Shown: positions 44,173 through 53,682 of the stretch, piece after piece
How the letters are laid out: each line of letters opens with the position of its first letter
How positions within the stretch are numbered: the first letter of the stretch is position 1
Assembly: GCA_900541835.1 (NCBI GenBank)
Contig: UQLL01000002.1
Coordinates: 62,001-126,000 of the forward strand
From: an uncultured Porphyromonadaceae bacterium
Lineage (GTDB): Bacteria; Bacteroidota; Bacteroidia; Bacteroidales; Muribaculaceae
Direction: 5' to 3'
Length of the DNA: 64,000 nt
Translations under genes and position numbers: made by a program
Notes under the pieces: generated by a model
Seen by the model: the letters and a program-made list of their open reading frames with translations, nothing else
Told to the model about the DNA's origin: nothing
The model's database searches: none

Positions 44173-44303
44173 CCGATGAGTGGATGGAAATACACCGGAT
44201 AGATGTTGAAAGATTGACAAAGAGAAGTTAATCATTAGAACAACTTCATAAATTTTCAGATTCGCAAATAAGTAGAAACAACTTCAATAATAACCTCAAG
44301 ACA

Positions 44304-47300
44304 ATGCAATCTTCACCAAGACGCCGCCTGGCCCTGTACGGCCTTGCGGCGGCCCTGCTGTTCCCGGCATGGGCACTGGCAGCATCGGAGGTGGCTTCTC
44401 CCCCGCCCGAGCTGCAGCTGAGCCTCACACAGGCCCCGGCGGCCATGCCCGCCGCCACCTCCTACCGACAGCCTAAAAGCACACTGAGCCTCGCCCCCGA
44501 GGGTGCCATCACCCCTCCGCGAACTGCAGCCGACGCTCCACGGAGCGCCACCCGCAAGTCGGCACGCACCGCCACCCCCGCCTCCCTGGCAGGCAAGAAA
44601 GTGATGACCGTCCGCACGCTGCGCTCCGACTCCTTCGGCGACGACGGCAACTCATGCACCGTCTCCGCCGTCGGCTCCGACTCCATCCTCATCCGCGGCT
44701 TCTGGAACAACGCCGTATCCCTGAAAGCCAAGGTGGAGGGCGACTCCATCTTCATCCCCAACCAGGTAGTAGGCCAGATGGTCGACAACGGCGACATCGA
44801 CATCGCCTACTGCCTGAGCAACGGCAAGCCCGACCGCAAGCGCGTCATCAAGGGCGTCATCAATGCCGACGGCTCCATATACATCCCCGACTGGTGGGGC
44901 ATATACGTAGTGGCAGGCACCAACAAGGACCGCTACCCGTACGCAGGCTACGACACGCGCATCCTGCCCGCCAACGCCACCATGTCGTTCAACTTCGCCG
45001 ACGGCACGCACGTCGACCACAGCGTCCACGTCACCCAGCCCTACGACAACCGCGTCTACATCACCAACTTCGGCGACTACGGCATGACCGTCTACGTAGA
45101 CCTCGACCCGCAGCGCGGCGGCGCCATACCCACACAGTGCGCACGCCAGTATCCCGCCAACAAGGCCAACTTCATGACCTGCGCCATCGGCTCCTACGCC
45201 GACGGACAGCCCCAGGACATCACACCGACCATCCACCTCAAGAACGCCCCCGCAGGCGTCGGCAACGTGCTCGAGTGGGGCAACTGGTCGGCCATCTCCC
45301 AGGGCACCCAGCTCATGTTCTTCGGCGCCATCACCGACGGCAAGATCACCTACGACGGCACATTCACCTATCCCGAGGCCGTGACGGGCCAGCTCCGTGG
45401 CACCGGCACCGAGGCAGACCCGTACCTCGTGTCCTCGCTCAAGGACATGCAGGTGCTCGCCCGGATGGTCAACTCAGTGCCAGAGAGCGAGTACAACGCC
45501 TTCCTCAACGGCGTCAGCTGCGCACGCGTCCTCGAGGGCAAGCACATCCGCCTGACCCAGGACATCGACATGGGCTCCACCCTCTTCACCCCCGTCGGCG
45601 CCGACGCCTACCACTACTTCGCAGGCACCTTCGACGGCCAGGGCCACACCATCAAGAACCTGAGCATCTACTCCAACACCGGCCTGGCCGGCCTCTTCGG
45701 CCTCGTCGACGCCAAAGGCGTAGTGAAGAACCTGCGCCTGGACAGCCCCAAGGTCACCAGCAACTTCCAGACCGCCGGCACCGTGGCCGGATGGAGCTTC
45801 GGCACCACCGACAACTGCCACGTCACCGGCGCCGACGTCACGAACTACGCACGCATCGCGGGCGGCCTCGTCGGCGTGGGCCACGTCGTGACCAGCTGCA
45901 CCGTCAAGGATTCCCGGATCCTCGGCGCCAACGGCAACCCCGGCGGCATCGCCGGCAGCGTCGACAGCCTCATCACCGACTGCCACGTGGAGCGCACGCT
46001 CGTCACCGGCGCCACCGGCCAGGCCGGGCTCCCCGCAGGCGGCGTGGTCGGAGCCCTCACCGACGGACACGGCGCAGACCTCAGCTTCACCGGCACCGTC
46101 GACACACGCACCTACATGTGCACCATGTCCACCGGCGGCGTGGTGGGCGTCCTGAGCAACTCCACCCTCGAGCGCTCATTCGCCAACGGCGAGGTCATGG
46201 CAGGCCCCACCGACAACTACTCCCGCCCCTCCGCGGCAGGCGGCGTCGTCGGCAAGGCATACGGCTCAGTGATAGAGAACTGCTTCTTCACCGGCAAGGC
46301 ATCCACCTACACCAACCGCATGGCGGGCGGCATCACCGGCTGGCTCGTCAACGACGTCCGGGGCACCGACACCATCGCCCCCGTCGTCCGCAACTCGTAC
46401 ACCGCATCCGTGATCTCCTCCGAGACATACCTCTACGACAAGGAGAACGAGGCCCGCGAGACCATCGGCTGGATCGACGCCGCATGCTCCCCCACGCTCA
46501 CCAACCTCTACTACGACAACCAGCTCACCAACCTCAACTCCACCCGCTTCGGCACCACCACCGCCGCGCTCACGTCCGGCACCCCGCTGCAGGGCCTCGA
46601 CGCCGCCGTGTGGCAGTACCAGGCAGGCCAGTACCCACGGCTGAAGGCCACGGCAACCACGCCCAACGCCCTCGCCGCAGCCTCCGCCATCATCCTCCCC
46701 GAGCGCTCGTCGCTCAAGAAAGTGTCCGCCGACGCACAGCTACATCCCCTCGGCGACGTAACCTACTCCCTGCTCGACGGCGGCAAGTTCTCCACCATCC
46801 AGGGAAATGTGCTGAAAATCTCCGATGACTTCGGCACCGACACCATCGTCGTCGCCAACGGCGCCGTCTCCTACGAGCTCGAGCTGCGCATCGCCCCCGT
46901 TCCCTTCGAGGGCGAAGGCACCGCCGAGAACCCCTTCCTGCTCCGCACCCGCGCCGACATCCTCACCCTGGCGCACGTCACCACCGAAGTGCTCCAGACA
47001 TTCCCCGGCGACCACTTCCTGCTCGCCAACGACATCGACATGGAGAACGACTCCACCTTCATCGGCATCTGCGCTCAGCCCGGCACCGCCGGCACCTTCA
47101 ACAAGTTCGCAGGCATCTTCGACGGCGGCGGCCACTCCATAAAGAACCTGCACATGCGCATGATCCCCTGGGCCACCGCCCCCTGGGAGTCCGCCGACGG
47201 CCAGGGCACCCCCGACTCCAAGAACGCCAACGGCGTCATGGGCTTCTTCGGCCGCCTCGCCCCCGAGGGCATCATCCGCAACCTCGTCATCGACCCCAGC

Positions 47301-50300
47301 TGCGACTTCCACTTCTGGTCCCGCTCGGGCGCCATCGTGGGCCAGAACGAGGGCCTCGTGGAGAACTGCCGCAACCACGCCGACGTATGGGCCGCCTCCG
47401 CAGTACCCGGCGGCATCGTCGGCGAGAACCGCAAGGGCACCGTGCGCCGCTGCTACAACTCCGGTACCGTCACCACCGGCTCCACCGGCGCAGGCGGCAT
47501 CGTCGGCACCGGCAACGGCCGCGTCGAAGAGTGCGTGAACGTCGGCCCCGTCCGCGCCATGCTATGGACCAAGTTCGTCACCAACGCCAAGAGCGTGTAC
47601 CGCGTCGGAGGCATCCAGGGCGAGAACCAGGGCACCGACTTCTACGACTGCGTCAACCTCGGACCCGTGAGCGGCTACAAGGAAGTCGGCGGCATCGCAG
47701 GCCAGCTCGCCAACGTCACCTCCACCACCGTGCTCGGCCACAACGAGCTGCACCGCGTCATCAGCCTCGGCGACATCAGCAGCCAGGAAGAGGCCACCGT
47801 CGGCGCCCTCGGCGGCACCAACGGCACCCACGGCGCCATCGAACACGCCCACTGGGACGCACAGATAATTCCCCACAAGGCCCACGGCGCGCTCACCCTC
47901 CAGGGAACCGAAGGCCTCACCACCGCACGGCTCACCTCCGGCACCCCCCTCCAGGGCTTCTCCGCCGACGTATGGGACTTCGCCAAGGGCCAGTACCCCG
48001 TGCCCGCCTGGTGCAAGGACGAGCCCCTGCTCCGCCACGCCCGCTCCCTGGTAGTGACCATGGACCCGGCCTACACCTCCGCCAACTTCCACGGCACCGC
48101 CACGCTCGCCGGACTGGCAGGCCACGCCTGGACCCTCGACGACGGCTCGCCGTACACCATCGCCGGCAACACCCTGTCGGCCCCAGCCACCGTCACCGAG
48201 CCCGTCGCAGGCACCCTGCGCGGCACCTCCGGCGGCTACGACCGCGTCATCAGCCTCGTCACCAACATACCCGTACCCCTCCAGGGCGCAGGCACCGAGG
48301 CCGACCCGTACCGCATCACCAACGCCGACGAGTGGCTCGCACTCGCCGCATACATCCCCGCAGCCAAGGACGGCTTCGCAGGCCGGTTCATCAAGCTCGC
48401 CAACGACATCGACTTCGCCGACAAGCAATTCAAGCCCCTCTTCATCGGCACAACGCTCCTCGAAGGCACACTCGACGGCGACGGCCACACCGTGAAGAAC
48501 ATCGCCTACACCGCCGTCAACAGCTACGAGGCAGCCGTAGGCGCCATCGACGGCACCGGCCTGCTCCGCAACTTCCGCGCACAGGGACAGATCAGCACCG
48601 CAGTCGCCAACACAGGAGCAATAACGTCCAAAGTCTACGGACGGCTCGAGAACTGCGAGAACCTCGTCGACCTCACCGCCACCAAGGGTGCCGGACACTC
48701 CGGCTTCGGATACTTCTACCACGGAGCCCGGGCCGACAAGGTAGTCAACCGCGCCACCATCACCGGCGCCAACGGCCAGCTCGCAGGCATCTCGCACAAC
48801 GTCTCCGACATGGGCTGCACCTTCACCGACTGCGCCAACTACGGCACAATCAAGTCCACCTCCACCGCCACCTCGTGCAACAACTTCGGCGGCCTCGTGG
48901 CCACCTGCAACCCCGCAACCTTTGTCCGCTGCTTCAACGACGGCAAGTTCATCTTCGGCAAGCCCGACTGCTCCAACCAGGTAGGCGGCATCGTCGGCAA
49001 CGCCACAGCCACCACCGCCACCTCCGTCCAGCCCATGGTCATGACCGGCTGCTACAACCTGTCGGACATCGTGGCCGGAAACATCCTCGGCGGCCTCGTG
49101 GCCAACCTCGCCAACGCATGCGCGCTCGAACTCACCGACTGCTACAACCGAGGCAAGATCTCGTCGGAGACCACCAAGTCCGGCACCAGCGGCCTGGCAG
49201 GCATCACCGCCTACTACTCCGCAGGCTCCACGCTCCGCAACTGCGTCAACTACGGCCTCGTGCACTCCGACAAGAACGTCTTCCCGGCAGGCATCACCGG
49301 CACCTACAAAGGCACCCCCACCGAGGCCAAGCCCGTGCTGCTGACCAACTGCCACAACTACGGCGACATCGAGGCACTAGGCAACCAGGGCGTAGGCATC
49401 ATGGGATGCGCCGCCGCCTGGGTGACCATCGACTCCTGCTCCAACAGAGGCGACATCACCGGCGGCTGGGGCCTGGCCGGCATCTGCGGCAACTACTCCG
49501 CCGCCAACACCCGCATCACCCGCTGCTGGAACTCGGGCGACATCACCACCTCCTCCTACCGCGCAGGCGGCATCACAGCATGGGGCAACATGCAGGGCGA
49601 GATCTCCGACTGCTACAACCTCGGCGACATCGCCACCACCAGCACCATCAAGGGCACCGCGGCAACGTCAGGCTCCAGCATCGGCGGCATCTCCGGCTAC
49701 ACCGGCGCCATCATCACCCGCTGCTACAACCTCGGCACCATCACCGGCGCCTCCCGCGTGGGCGGAATCACCGGCGAGGTCTTCAAGGGCCGCACACAGC
49801 TCATCGGCTGCTACAACGCAGGCGAGATCGTGGCCGACCCCGACACCTGCGGCTCCCTCATCGGCCTCAACACCGCCTCCGGGGCCAGCTGGAACGCCGA
49901 CAACCTCGTCAAGGACTGCCACTACATCGCCCAGGCAGTGCAGCCCGACCACGACGCCGCATTCCCCGGCCTGCTCACCCAGAGGCAGCTCTGCGCCATC
50001 GACCTCGGCCAGGGCTGGACAAAGGGCGACGACTTCACCTATCCCACCCTGGCGGCCAACGCCTCCGACGAGGCCCTGCTGGCCGCAGCCTGCATCATCT
50101 TCGACGGCAACGACACGCCCGCACACGTCACCTACAACTTCTCCGTAGGCTGCCCAGAGGGAGTGGCATGGTCCTCCGACCGCCCCGAAGTGCGCTTCGA
50201 CGGCACCCGCGTACGCTTCAACAAGGCATACATCGGCCCGATGACGCTCACCGCACGCCTCGGCGACCTCACACGCACCTTCAGCCTCAACGTCGACAAC

Positions 50301-50462
50301 CCCACCGGCGTCGACGAGGTGGACGGAGCCGAAATCCTCACCGAGCAGTACTACACCCTCGACGGAGTGCGCATCCCCGCACCCACCGCCGCAGGCATCT
50401 ACGTCGTGACCCGCACCTACACCGACGGCACCCGCCGCACCTCCAAGGTCCAGGTCCGCTGA
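44304..50462 (+). CDS. Giant secreted protein with GLUG-like repeats
   Basis: 2052 residues. Signal peptide at residues 1-27 (LALYGLAAALLFPAWALA). Three large modules each start with a G-GT-DPY phrase: GTGTEADPYLVSSLKDMQVL near 369, GEGTAENPFLLRTRADILTL near 870 and GAGTEADPYRITNADEWLAL near 1328. Each continues with FDGQGHTIKNL-like and GLUG-like repeats such as GGIVGENRKGTVRRCYNSGT, predicted to stack as a beta-solenoid. The C-terminus (ILTEQYYTLDGVRIPAPTAA to SKVQVR) resembles a secretion sorting signal of the T9SS type. Residues 70-84 (PPRTAADAPRSATR) come from a palindromic element. A role in adhesion is likely from the family, not proven. Confidence 0.87.
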   Translation: MQSSPRRRLALYGLAAALLFPAWALAASEVASPPPELQLSLTQAPAAMPAATSYRQPKSTLSLAPEGAITPPRTAADAPRSATRKSARTATPASLAGKKVMTVRTLRSDSFGDDGNSCTVSAVGSDSILIRGFWNNAVSLKAKVEGDSIFIPNQVVGQMVDNGDIDIAYCLSNGKPDRKRVIKGVINADGSIYIPDWWGIYVVAGTNKDRYPYAGYDTRILPANATMSFNFADGTHVDHSVHVTQPYDNRVYITNFGDYGMTVYVDLDPQRGGAIPTQCARQYPANKANFMTCAIGSYADGQPQDITPTIHLKNAPAGVGNVLEWGNWSAISQGTQLMFFGAITDGKITYDGTFTYPEAVTGQLRGTGTEADPYLVSSLKDMQVLARMVNSVPESEYNAFLNGVSCARVLEGKHIRLTQDIDMGSTLFTPVGADAYHYFAGTFDGQGHTIKNLSIYSNTGLAGLFGLVDAKGVVKNLRLDSPKVTSNFQTAGTVAGWSFGTTDNCHVTGADVTNYARIAGGLVGVGHVVTSCTVKDSRILGANGNPGGIAGSVDSLITDCHVERTLVTGATGQAGLPAGGVVGALTDGHGADLSFTGTVDTRTYMCTMSTGGVVGVLSNSTLERSFANGEVMAGPTDNYSRPSAAGGVVGKAYGSVIENCFFTGKASTYTNRMAGGITGWLVNDVRGTDTIAPVVRNSYTASVISSETYLYDKENEARETIGWIDAACSPTLTNLYYDNQLTNLNSTRFGTTTAALTSGTPLQGLDAAVWQYQAGQYPRLKATATTPNALAAASAIILPERSSLKKVSADAQLHPLGDVTYSLLDGGKFSTIQGNVLKISDDFGTDTIVVANGAVSYELELRIAPVPFEGEGTAENPFLLRTRADILTLAHVTTEVLQTFPGDHFLLANDIDMENDSTFIGICAQPGTAGTFNKFAGIFDGGGHSIKNLHMRMIPWATAPWESADGQGTPDSKNANGVMGFFGRLAPEGIIRNLVIDPSCDFHFWSRSGAIVGQNEGLVENCRNHADVWAASAVPGGIVGENRKGTVRRCYNSGTVTTGSTGAGGIVGTGNGRVEECVNVGPVRAMLWTKFVTNAKSVYRVGGIQGENQGTDFYDCVNLGPVSGYKEVGGIAGQLANVTSTTVLGHNELHRVISLGDISSQEEATVGALGGTNGTHGAIEHAHWDAQIIPHKAHGALTLQGTEGLTTARLTSGTPLQGFSADVWDFAKGQYPVPAWCKDEPLLRHARSLVVTMDPAYTSANFHGTATLAGLAGHAWTLDDGSPYTIAGNTLSAPATVTEPVAGTLRGTSGGYDRVISLVTNIPVPLQGAGTEADPYRITNADEWLALAAYIPAAKDGFAGRFIKLANDIDFADKQFKPLFIGTTLLEGTLDGDGHTVKNIAYTAVNSYEAAVGAIDGTGLLRNFRAQGQISTAVANTGAITSKVYGRLENCENLVDLTATKGAGHSGFGYFYHGARADKVVNRATITGANGQLAGISHNVSDMGCTFTDCANYGTIKSTSTATSCNNFGGLVATCNPATFVRCFNDGKFIFGKPDCSNQVGGIVGNATATTATSVQPMVMTGCYNLSDIVAGNILGGLVANLANACALELTDCYNRGKISSETTKSGTSGLAGITAYYSAGSTLRNCVNYGLVHSDKNVFPAGITGTYKGTPTEAKPVLLTNCHNYGDIEALGNQGVGIMGCAAAWVTIDSCSNRGDITGGWGLAGICGNYSAANTRITRCWNSGDITTSSYRAGGITAWGNMQGEISDCYNLGDIATTSTIKGTAATSGSSIGGISGYTGAIITRCYNLGTITGASRVGGITGEVFKGRTQLIGCYNAGEIVADPDTCGSLIGLNTASGASWNADNLVKDCHYIAQAVQPDHDAAFPGLLTQRQLCAIDLGQGWTKGDDFTYPTLAANASDEALLAAACIIFDGNDTPAHVTYNFSVGCPEGVAWSSDRPEVRFDGTRVRFNKAYIGPMTLTARLGDLTRTFSLNVDNPTGVDEVDGAEILTEQYYTLDGVRIPAPTAAGIYVVTRTYTDGTRRTSKVQVR
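44511..44554 (+). repeat. Palindromic element copy 7 (inside the GLUG giant)
   Basis: ACCCCTCCGCGAACTGCAG, then CCGACGCTCCACGGAGCG, sharing flank and core with the intergenic copy 750 bases upstream. It is read in a different frame (ADAPRSA) from the other coding copies. Confidence 0.75.
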
Positions 50463-50483
50463 CGCCGACACGCACTCACTGAA

Positions 50484-50520
50484 AAGCGGGGTCCCGGTCT
50501 TCCGAGGCCCCGCTTGCTTT
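50484..50520 (+). terminator. Terminator of the GLUG giant gene
   Basis: AAGCGGGGTC (50484-50493) pairs with GGCCCCGCTT (50506-50515), with one G-T pair, followed by GCTTT. It lies 22 bases after the stop codon. Confidence 0.7.
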
Positions 50521-50634
50521 GCGCCTTAAAGGCTCTAAAGCCCTTAGACCTTAGAGACCTCATGTCCCTCCCAATGAGCCTGCAAGACAAAGCTCGCGGC
50601 AGTGACGCCGCGGGCCGTATTTGACTCTGCAATC

Positions 50635-50658
50635 GACACCGGGCTTCAGCCCGGTGTC
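50635..50658 (-). terminator. Hairpin at the end of lpxK
   Basis: GACACCGGGCT and AGCCCGGTGTC form an 11-bp stem with a 2-nt loop that overlaps the lpxK stop codon. No T-run follows, so it may instead be a repeat of the short-palindrome type. Confidence 0.4.
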
Positions 50659-51761
50659 TCCCGCTTCCTCGGTTGCTTGTCGATTGCCACTTTCAGCTTG
50701 GCGATGAAGCCGGGGGTGGCATTGTACTCCGGCCGTATCTGCATCTCTATCGGCATATGGAACGTATACGGCTTCAGCGCCTCCGGGAAGAACGGGTTGT
50801 GGAGCATCCGCCCTGCATCCTTCTCGGTGGTCACTATCACCTTCCTCGCCCCCTTCAGATGCGCGTACTTGCGCTCCATCTTCACCAGGTCGGCGGTGGA
50901 GAAGTCGTGATGGTCGTCGAAGTGCATCACCTTGATGCGGGCCTTGCAGCGGCGGCACACCCGTATCAGCGGACGCGGGTTGGCAATGCCCGTCACCAGC
51001 AGGATAGTATCGGCCGACGTCAGGCTCTCAAGCTCCAGCGCATACGGCGCCTCATCCTCGAAGACGGGCCGCAGACCCAGGTAGCGCGTACTCGCGAAAT
51101 ACAGGCTCTGGTACTTCAGCAGGCGCAGAGAGTCGGAGACGATGCGCGTATCCACAGGCTTCAGAGTCTCCGGGCACTTGGTGACCACCACGAAGTCGGC
51201 CCGGTTCATGCCCGAGATGTGCTCCCGCAGGCGCCCCAGCGGCAGCAGCTTGTCCTCGTACACCGGCCGGTGATAGTCCATCAGCAGGATGGAGACCTTG
51301 GGCCTGACGTAGCGGTGCTGGAAAGCGTCATCGAGCACCACCAGGTCGATGTCCGGGAAGAGCTCCAGCAGGCGGTCAATGCCGCGGACCCGGCTCTCGC
51401 ACACGGCCACACGCACACGCTTGCCGAACTTCTGGAACATCTGGTACGGCTCGTCGCCGATGGTGGCGGGAGTAGACTTGGAATTGGCCAGCAGGAAGCC
51501 TTTCGTCCTGCGCTTGTATCCCCGGCTCACCACACCGATGCGGTACTCGGTCTGCAGGTGGCGCAGCAGCAGCTCCACCATGGGAGTCTTGCCGGTGCCG
51601 CCCACCGAGAGATTGCCCACGCATACCACCGGCACTCCGTACACCTTCTGCCGCAGCACGCCGAGGTCGAAGAGCTTGTTGCGCACCTCGGTGCCGGCGC
51701 GGAAGAGCCACGACAGGGGAGTCAGCGTCAGCGTCAGTAGTTTGCCGGTAGTCGTTTTCAT
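50646..51761 (-). CDS. lpxK: Tetraacyldisaccharide 4'-kinase
   Basis: 371 residues. It phosphorylates the lipid A disaccharide precursor at the 4' position. A membrane-associated N-terminal helix (LLTLTLTPLSWLFRAGTEVR) is followed by the family P-loop GNLSVGGTGKTP (GGTGKT at 54-59), GVVSRGYKRRTKG, DEPYQMFQKFGKRVRVAV and LVVLDDAFQHRYVRP with the catalytic DD. The last codons lie in a short hairpin. Lipid A synthesis fits the nearby lptB in envelope biology. The gene follows sppA by 37 bases and ends the sppA-lpxK pair. Confidence 0.95.
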   Translation of the reverse strand: MKTTTGKLLTLTLTPLSWLFRAGTEVRNKLFDLGVLRQKVYGVPVVCVGNLSVGGTGKTPMVELLLRHLQTEYRIGVVSRGYKRRTKGFLLANSKSTPATIGDEPYQMFQKFGKRVRVAVCESRVRGIDRLLELFPDIDLVVLDDAFQHRYVRPKVSILLMDYHRPVYEDKLLPLGRLREHISGMNRADFVVVTKCPETLKPVDTRIVSDSLRLLKYQSLYFASTRYLGLRPVFEDEAPYALELESLTSADTILLVTGIANPRPLIRVCRRCKARIKVMHFDDHHDFSTADLVKMERKYAHLKGARKVIVTTEKDAGRMLHNPFFPEALKPYTFHMPIEMQIRPEYNATPGFIAKLKVAIDKQPRKRETPG

Positions 51762-51798
51762 GCCAATAGTGATGGTTTACAGTCAGTATGCGTCGTTG

Positions 51799-53592
51799 TC
51801 ATATTCTCACCCGGAAGCAGGCCGGGAGCAGGGCCTGCCGGTGGTTGCGCTTCAGCAGGTCCTGAAGGTAGGTGACCAGCAGGGGAGAAGCCTGCCGGCC
51901 CAGGGCCCTCTGCAGCGCGGTGGACAGCACGGATCCGTTGCCCGCCGTGGGGATGAAATCCCATATGGAGGGTTCCAGATCGGGATAGTAGCCTACCTGT
52001 ATGTCGTCGGCCTTCATGTCGGCCAGCTTGCCGCAGTGCTGGATTGCCTTCTGCAGGGAGCCGAGCTCGTCCACCAGTCCCAGCTGCTTGGCGGTGGAGG
52101 CTATCCACACGCGGCCCTGGGCTATGCTGTCGACGTTGGCAACGGGGATGTCGCGCCCCTTCGACACCTTGGTGATGAACTGCCGGTAGCCGCGGTCGAT
52201 GCTGCGCTGGAGCGCCGCCATCTGCACGGGCGTGAGAGGCACGACGGGTATGCCCAGGTTGGCATCCGGGTTGGTGGACACCTGCTGGGGCGTCACGCCG
52301 ATGTTCCGCAGCAGCTTCTGACCGTTAGGAACCAGGCCGAAGATGCCGATGGAGCCGGTGATGGTGAGCGGGTCGGCAAAGATGTAGTCGGACTCGCAGC
52401 TTATCCAGTAGCCGCCGGAGGCCGCGTAGTCGCCCATGGAGACGACGACGGGCTTGCCCTTGGACTGGAAGTAGCTCAGGGCGTCGCTTATCTGCTGGCT
52501 GCCGAAGACGCTTCCGCCAGGGGAATTTACACGCAATACCAGGCCCTGCACGTCATCGTCGTCAGCCAGTTCGCAGATGACGGGAACCAACTTGTAGCAG
52601 TCGATGCCGGTGCGGGAGTTCTCCTGGATCTCGCCGGTGGCGTATAGCACGGCGATGTGGTCGCCCTTGACCGGGACCATGTTGCCGGCGGAGCCGAAAG
52701 CCTGAGCGTCGATGAAGTTGATGTCGTCCGGGTCGGCGTTGATGACGGCGCCGAGCTTGTCGTCCATCTGGCGCTCGTAGGCTGTGGCTGAGACGAGGCC
52801 TGTCTTGACGACCTCCTCGGCCGAGGAGGTTAGGATGAGCTGGTTGGTGAGCGAGTCGATGTACGCCTCCCTGACCTTGCGGCCGTCGGCGATGCCCTTG
52901 CGTATGGTCTTCCATATGCCCTGGTACAGCTCCATGAGCTGCCGGCGGGCAGGCTCGCTCATCTCGTTGGCGGTGTACGGCTCCACGGCGCTCTTGTAGG
53001 TGCCAACCTTGGCCATCTGCCACTCCACGCCGATCTTGTCGAAAAGGTCCTTGAAATAGAGTGAGGTGCCGCCTATGCCCTGGAGCTGTAGCGCGCCCTG
53101 CGGGTTAAGGAAGATGCTGTCGGCGCAGGAGGCGATGTAGAGGGTCGACTGGAGCATCACGTCGCCGTAGGCGATGACGGGGTTGCCCGTCTTCTTCTTG
53201 TATGCCGCCAGGGCCTCGTGCAGGGCGTGGACGGTGGCAGGGGGAGCGGAGAGCATTCCGCACTTTACGTACACGGCCTTTACACGCGAGTCCTCCGAGG
53301 CTTCGTCCAAGGCCGTCACCAGGCTCAGCAGAGTCTGGGGCTTCTCCACCTCTCCGCCCATGAGCATGGCGTAGTCGAGCTGCTTGGCGGATTCCGTCTC
53401 CTCGATCTCGCCGTCGAGGTCGAGCACCAGGATCGTGTCGTCCTTGACGCTGACATTGGGTCCGCCTTCGGACAGCGCGAACTTGCCCAGGCAGGCCATG
53501 ACGATGAGCACGATGACAGCCCCGGACAGCACTATGGCAATCCAGGCGCCCAGGAACGAGGAGAGCAGGTTGAGGAAGAATTTCTTTATCAT
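51799..53592 (-). CDS. sppA: Signal peptide peptidase SppA (67K type)
   Basis: 597 residues, the long two-domain form. One N-terminal membrane helix (AWIAIVLSGAVIVLIVMACL) anchors it. The catalytic Lys is in VGTYKSAVEPYTANEMSEPA near residue 198 and the nucleophile Ser in MGDYAASGGYWIS near residue 387. It degrades signal peptides left in the membrane after secretion. The region before the start codon contains the composite repeat (53604-53657). Confidence 0.95.
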   Translation of the reverse strand: MIKKFFLNLLSSFLGAWIAIVLSGAVIVLIVMACLGKFALSEGGPNVSVKDDTILVLDLDGEIEETESAKQLDYAMLMGGEVEKPQTLLSLVTALDEASEDSRVKAVYVKCGMLSAPPATVHALHEALAAYKKKTGNPVIAYGDVMLQSTLYIASCADSIFLNPQGALQLQGIGGTSLYFKDLFDKIGVEWQMAKVGTYKSAVEPYTANEMSEPARRQLMELYQGIWKTIRKGIADGRKVREAYIDSLTNQLILTSSAEEVVKTGLVSATAYERQMDDKLGAVINADPDDINFIDAQAFGSAGNMVPVKGDHIAVLYATGEIQENSRTGIDCYKLVPVICELADDDDVQGLVLRVNSPGGSVFGSQQISDALSYFQSKGKPVVVSMGDYAASGGYWISCESDYIFADPLTITGSIGIFGLVPNGQKLLRNIGVTPQQVSTNPDANLGIPVVPLTPVQMAALQRSIDRGYRQFITKVSKGRDIPVANVDSIAQGRVWIASTAKQLGLVDELGSLQKAIQHCGKLADMKADDIQVGYYPDLEPSIWDFIPTAGNGSVLSTALQRALGRQASPLLVTYLQDLLKRNHRQALLPACFRVRI

Positions 53593-53603
53593 GGGTTGGG
53601 GTT

Positions 53604-53657
53604 AGTTGAGAGTTGAGAATTGCGGACATTCCGGACGCGCCCTGCTACGTGCCTACA
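53604..53657 (-). repeat. Composite element between glmM and sppA (decayed)
   Basis: Minus strand: a diverged palindrome (53657-53632, about 21 of 26 positions match) followed by a 13-nt spacer and two heptamer units (CTCAACTCTCAACT). The order and orientation are as in lptB and the ABC-F gene. Confidence 0.6.
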
Positions 53658-53682
53658 TTGCTGGTAGGGGCGGAGTGGCGCT

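Larger units (their letters stand above)
43491..44303. other. 0.8-kb intergenic region with promoters, repeats and a long hairpin
   Basis: No convincing gene over 30 codons. In order it holds the promoter of the ATPase gene (minus strand), a plus-strand promoter (43706-43736), a 17-nt direct repeat flanking a palindromic element, an AT palindrome (43881-43900), a 24-bp-stem hairpin (43942-44006), the promoter of the GLUG-repeat giant (44028-44059), a short open frame and inverted GAAACAACTTC words. Confidence 0.75.

Noticed and set aside
47387..50482. A 1031-codon frame inside the GLUG giant, and another of 724 codons at 44654-46828
   Set aside because: Both are almost pure Arg/His/Pro/Gln sequences, the shifted reading of a GC-rich gene with a clear signal peptide and repeats.
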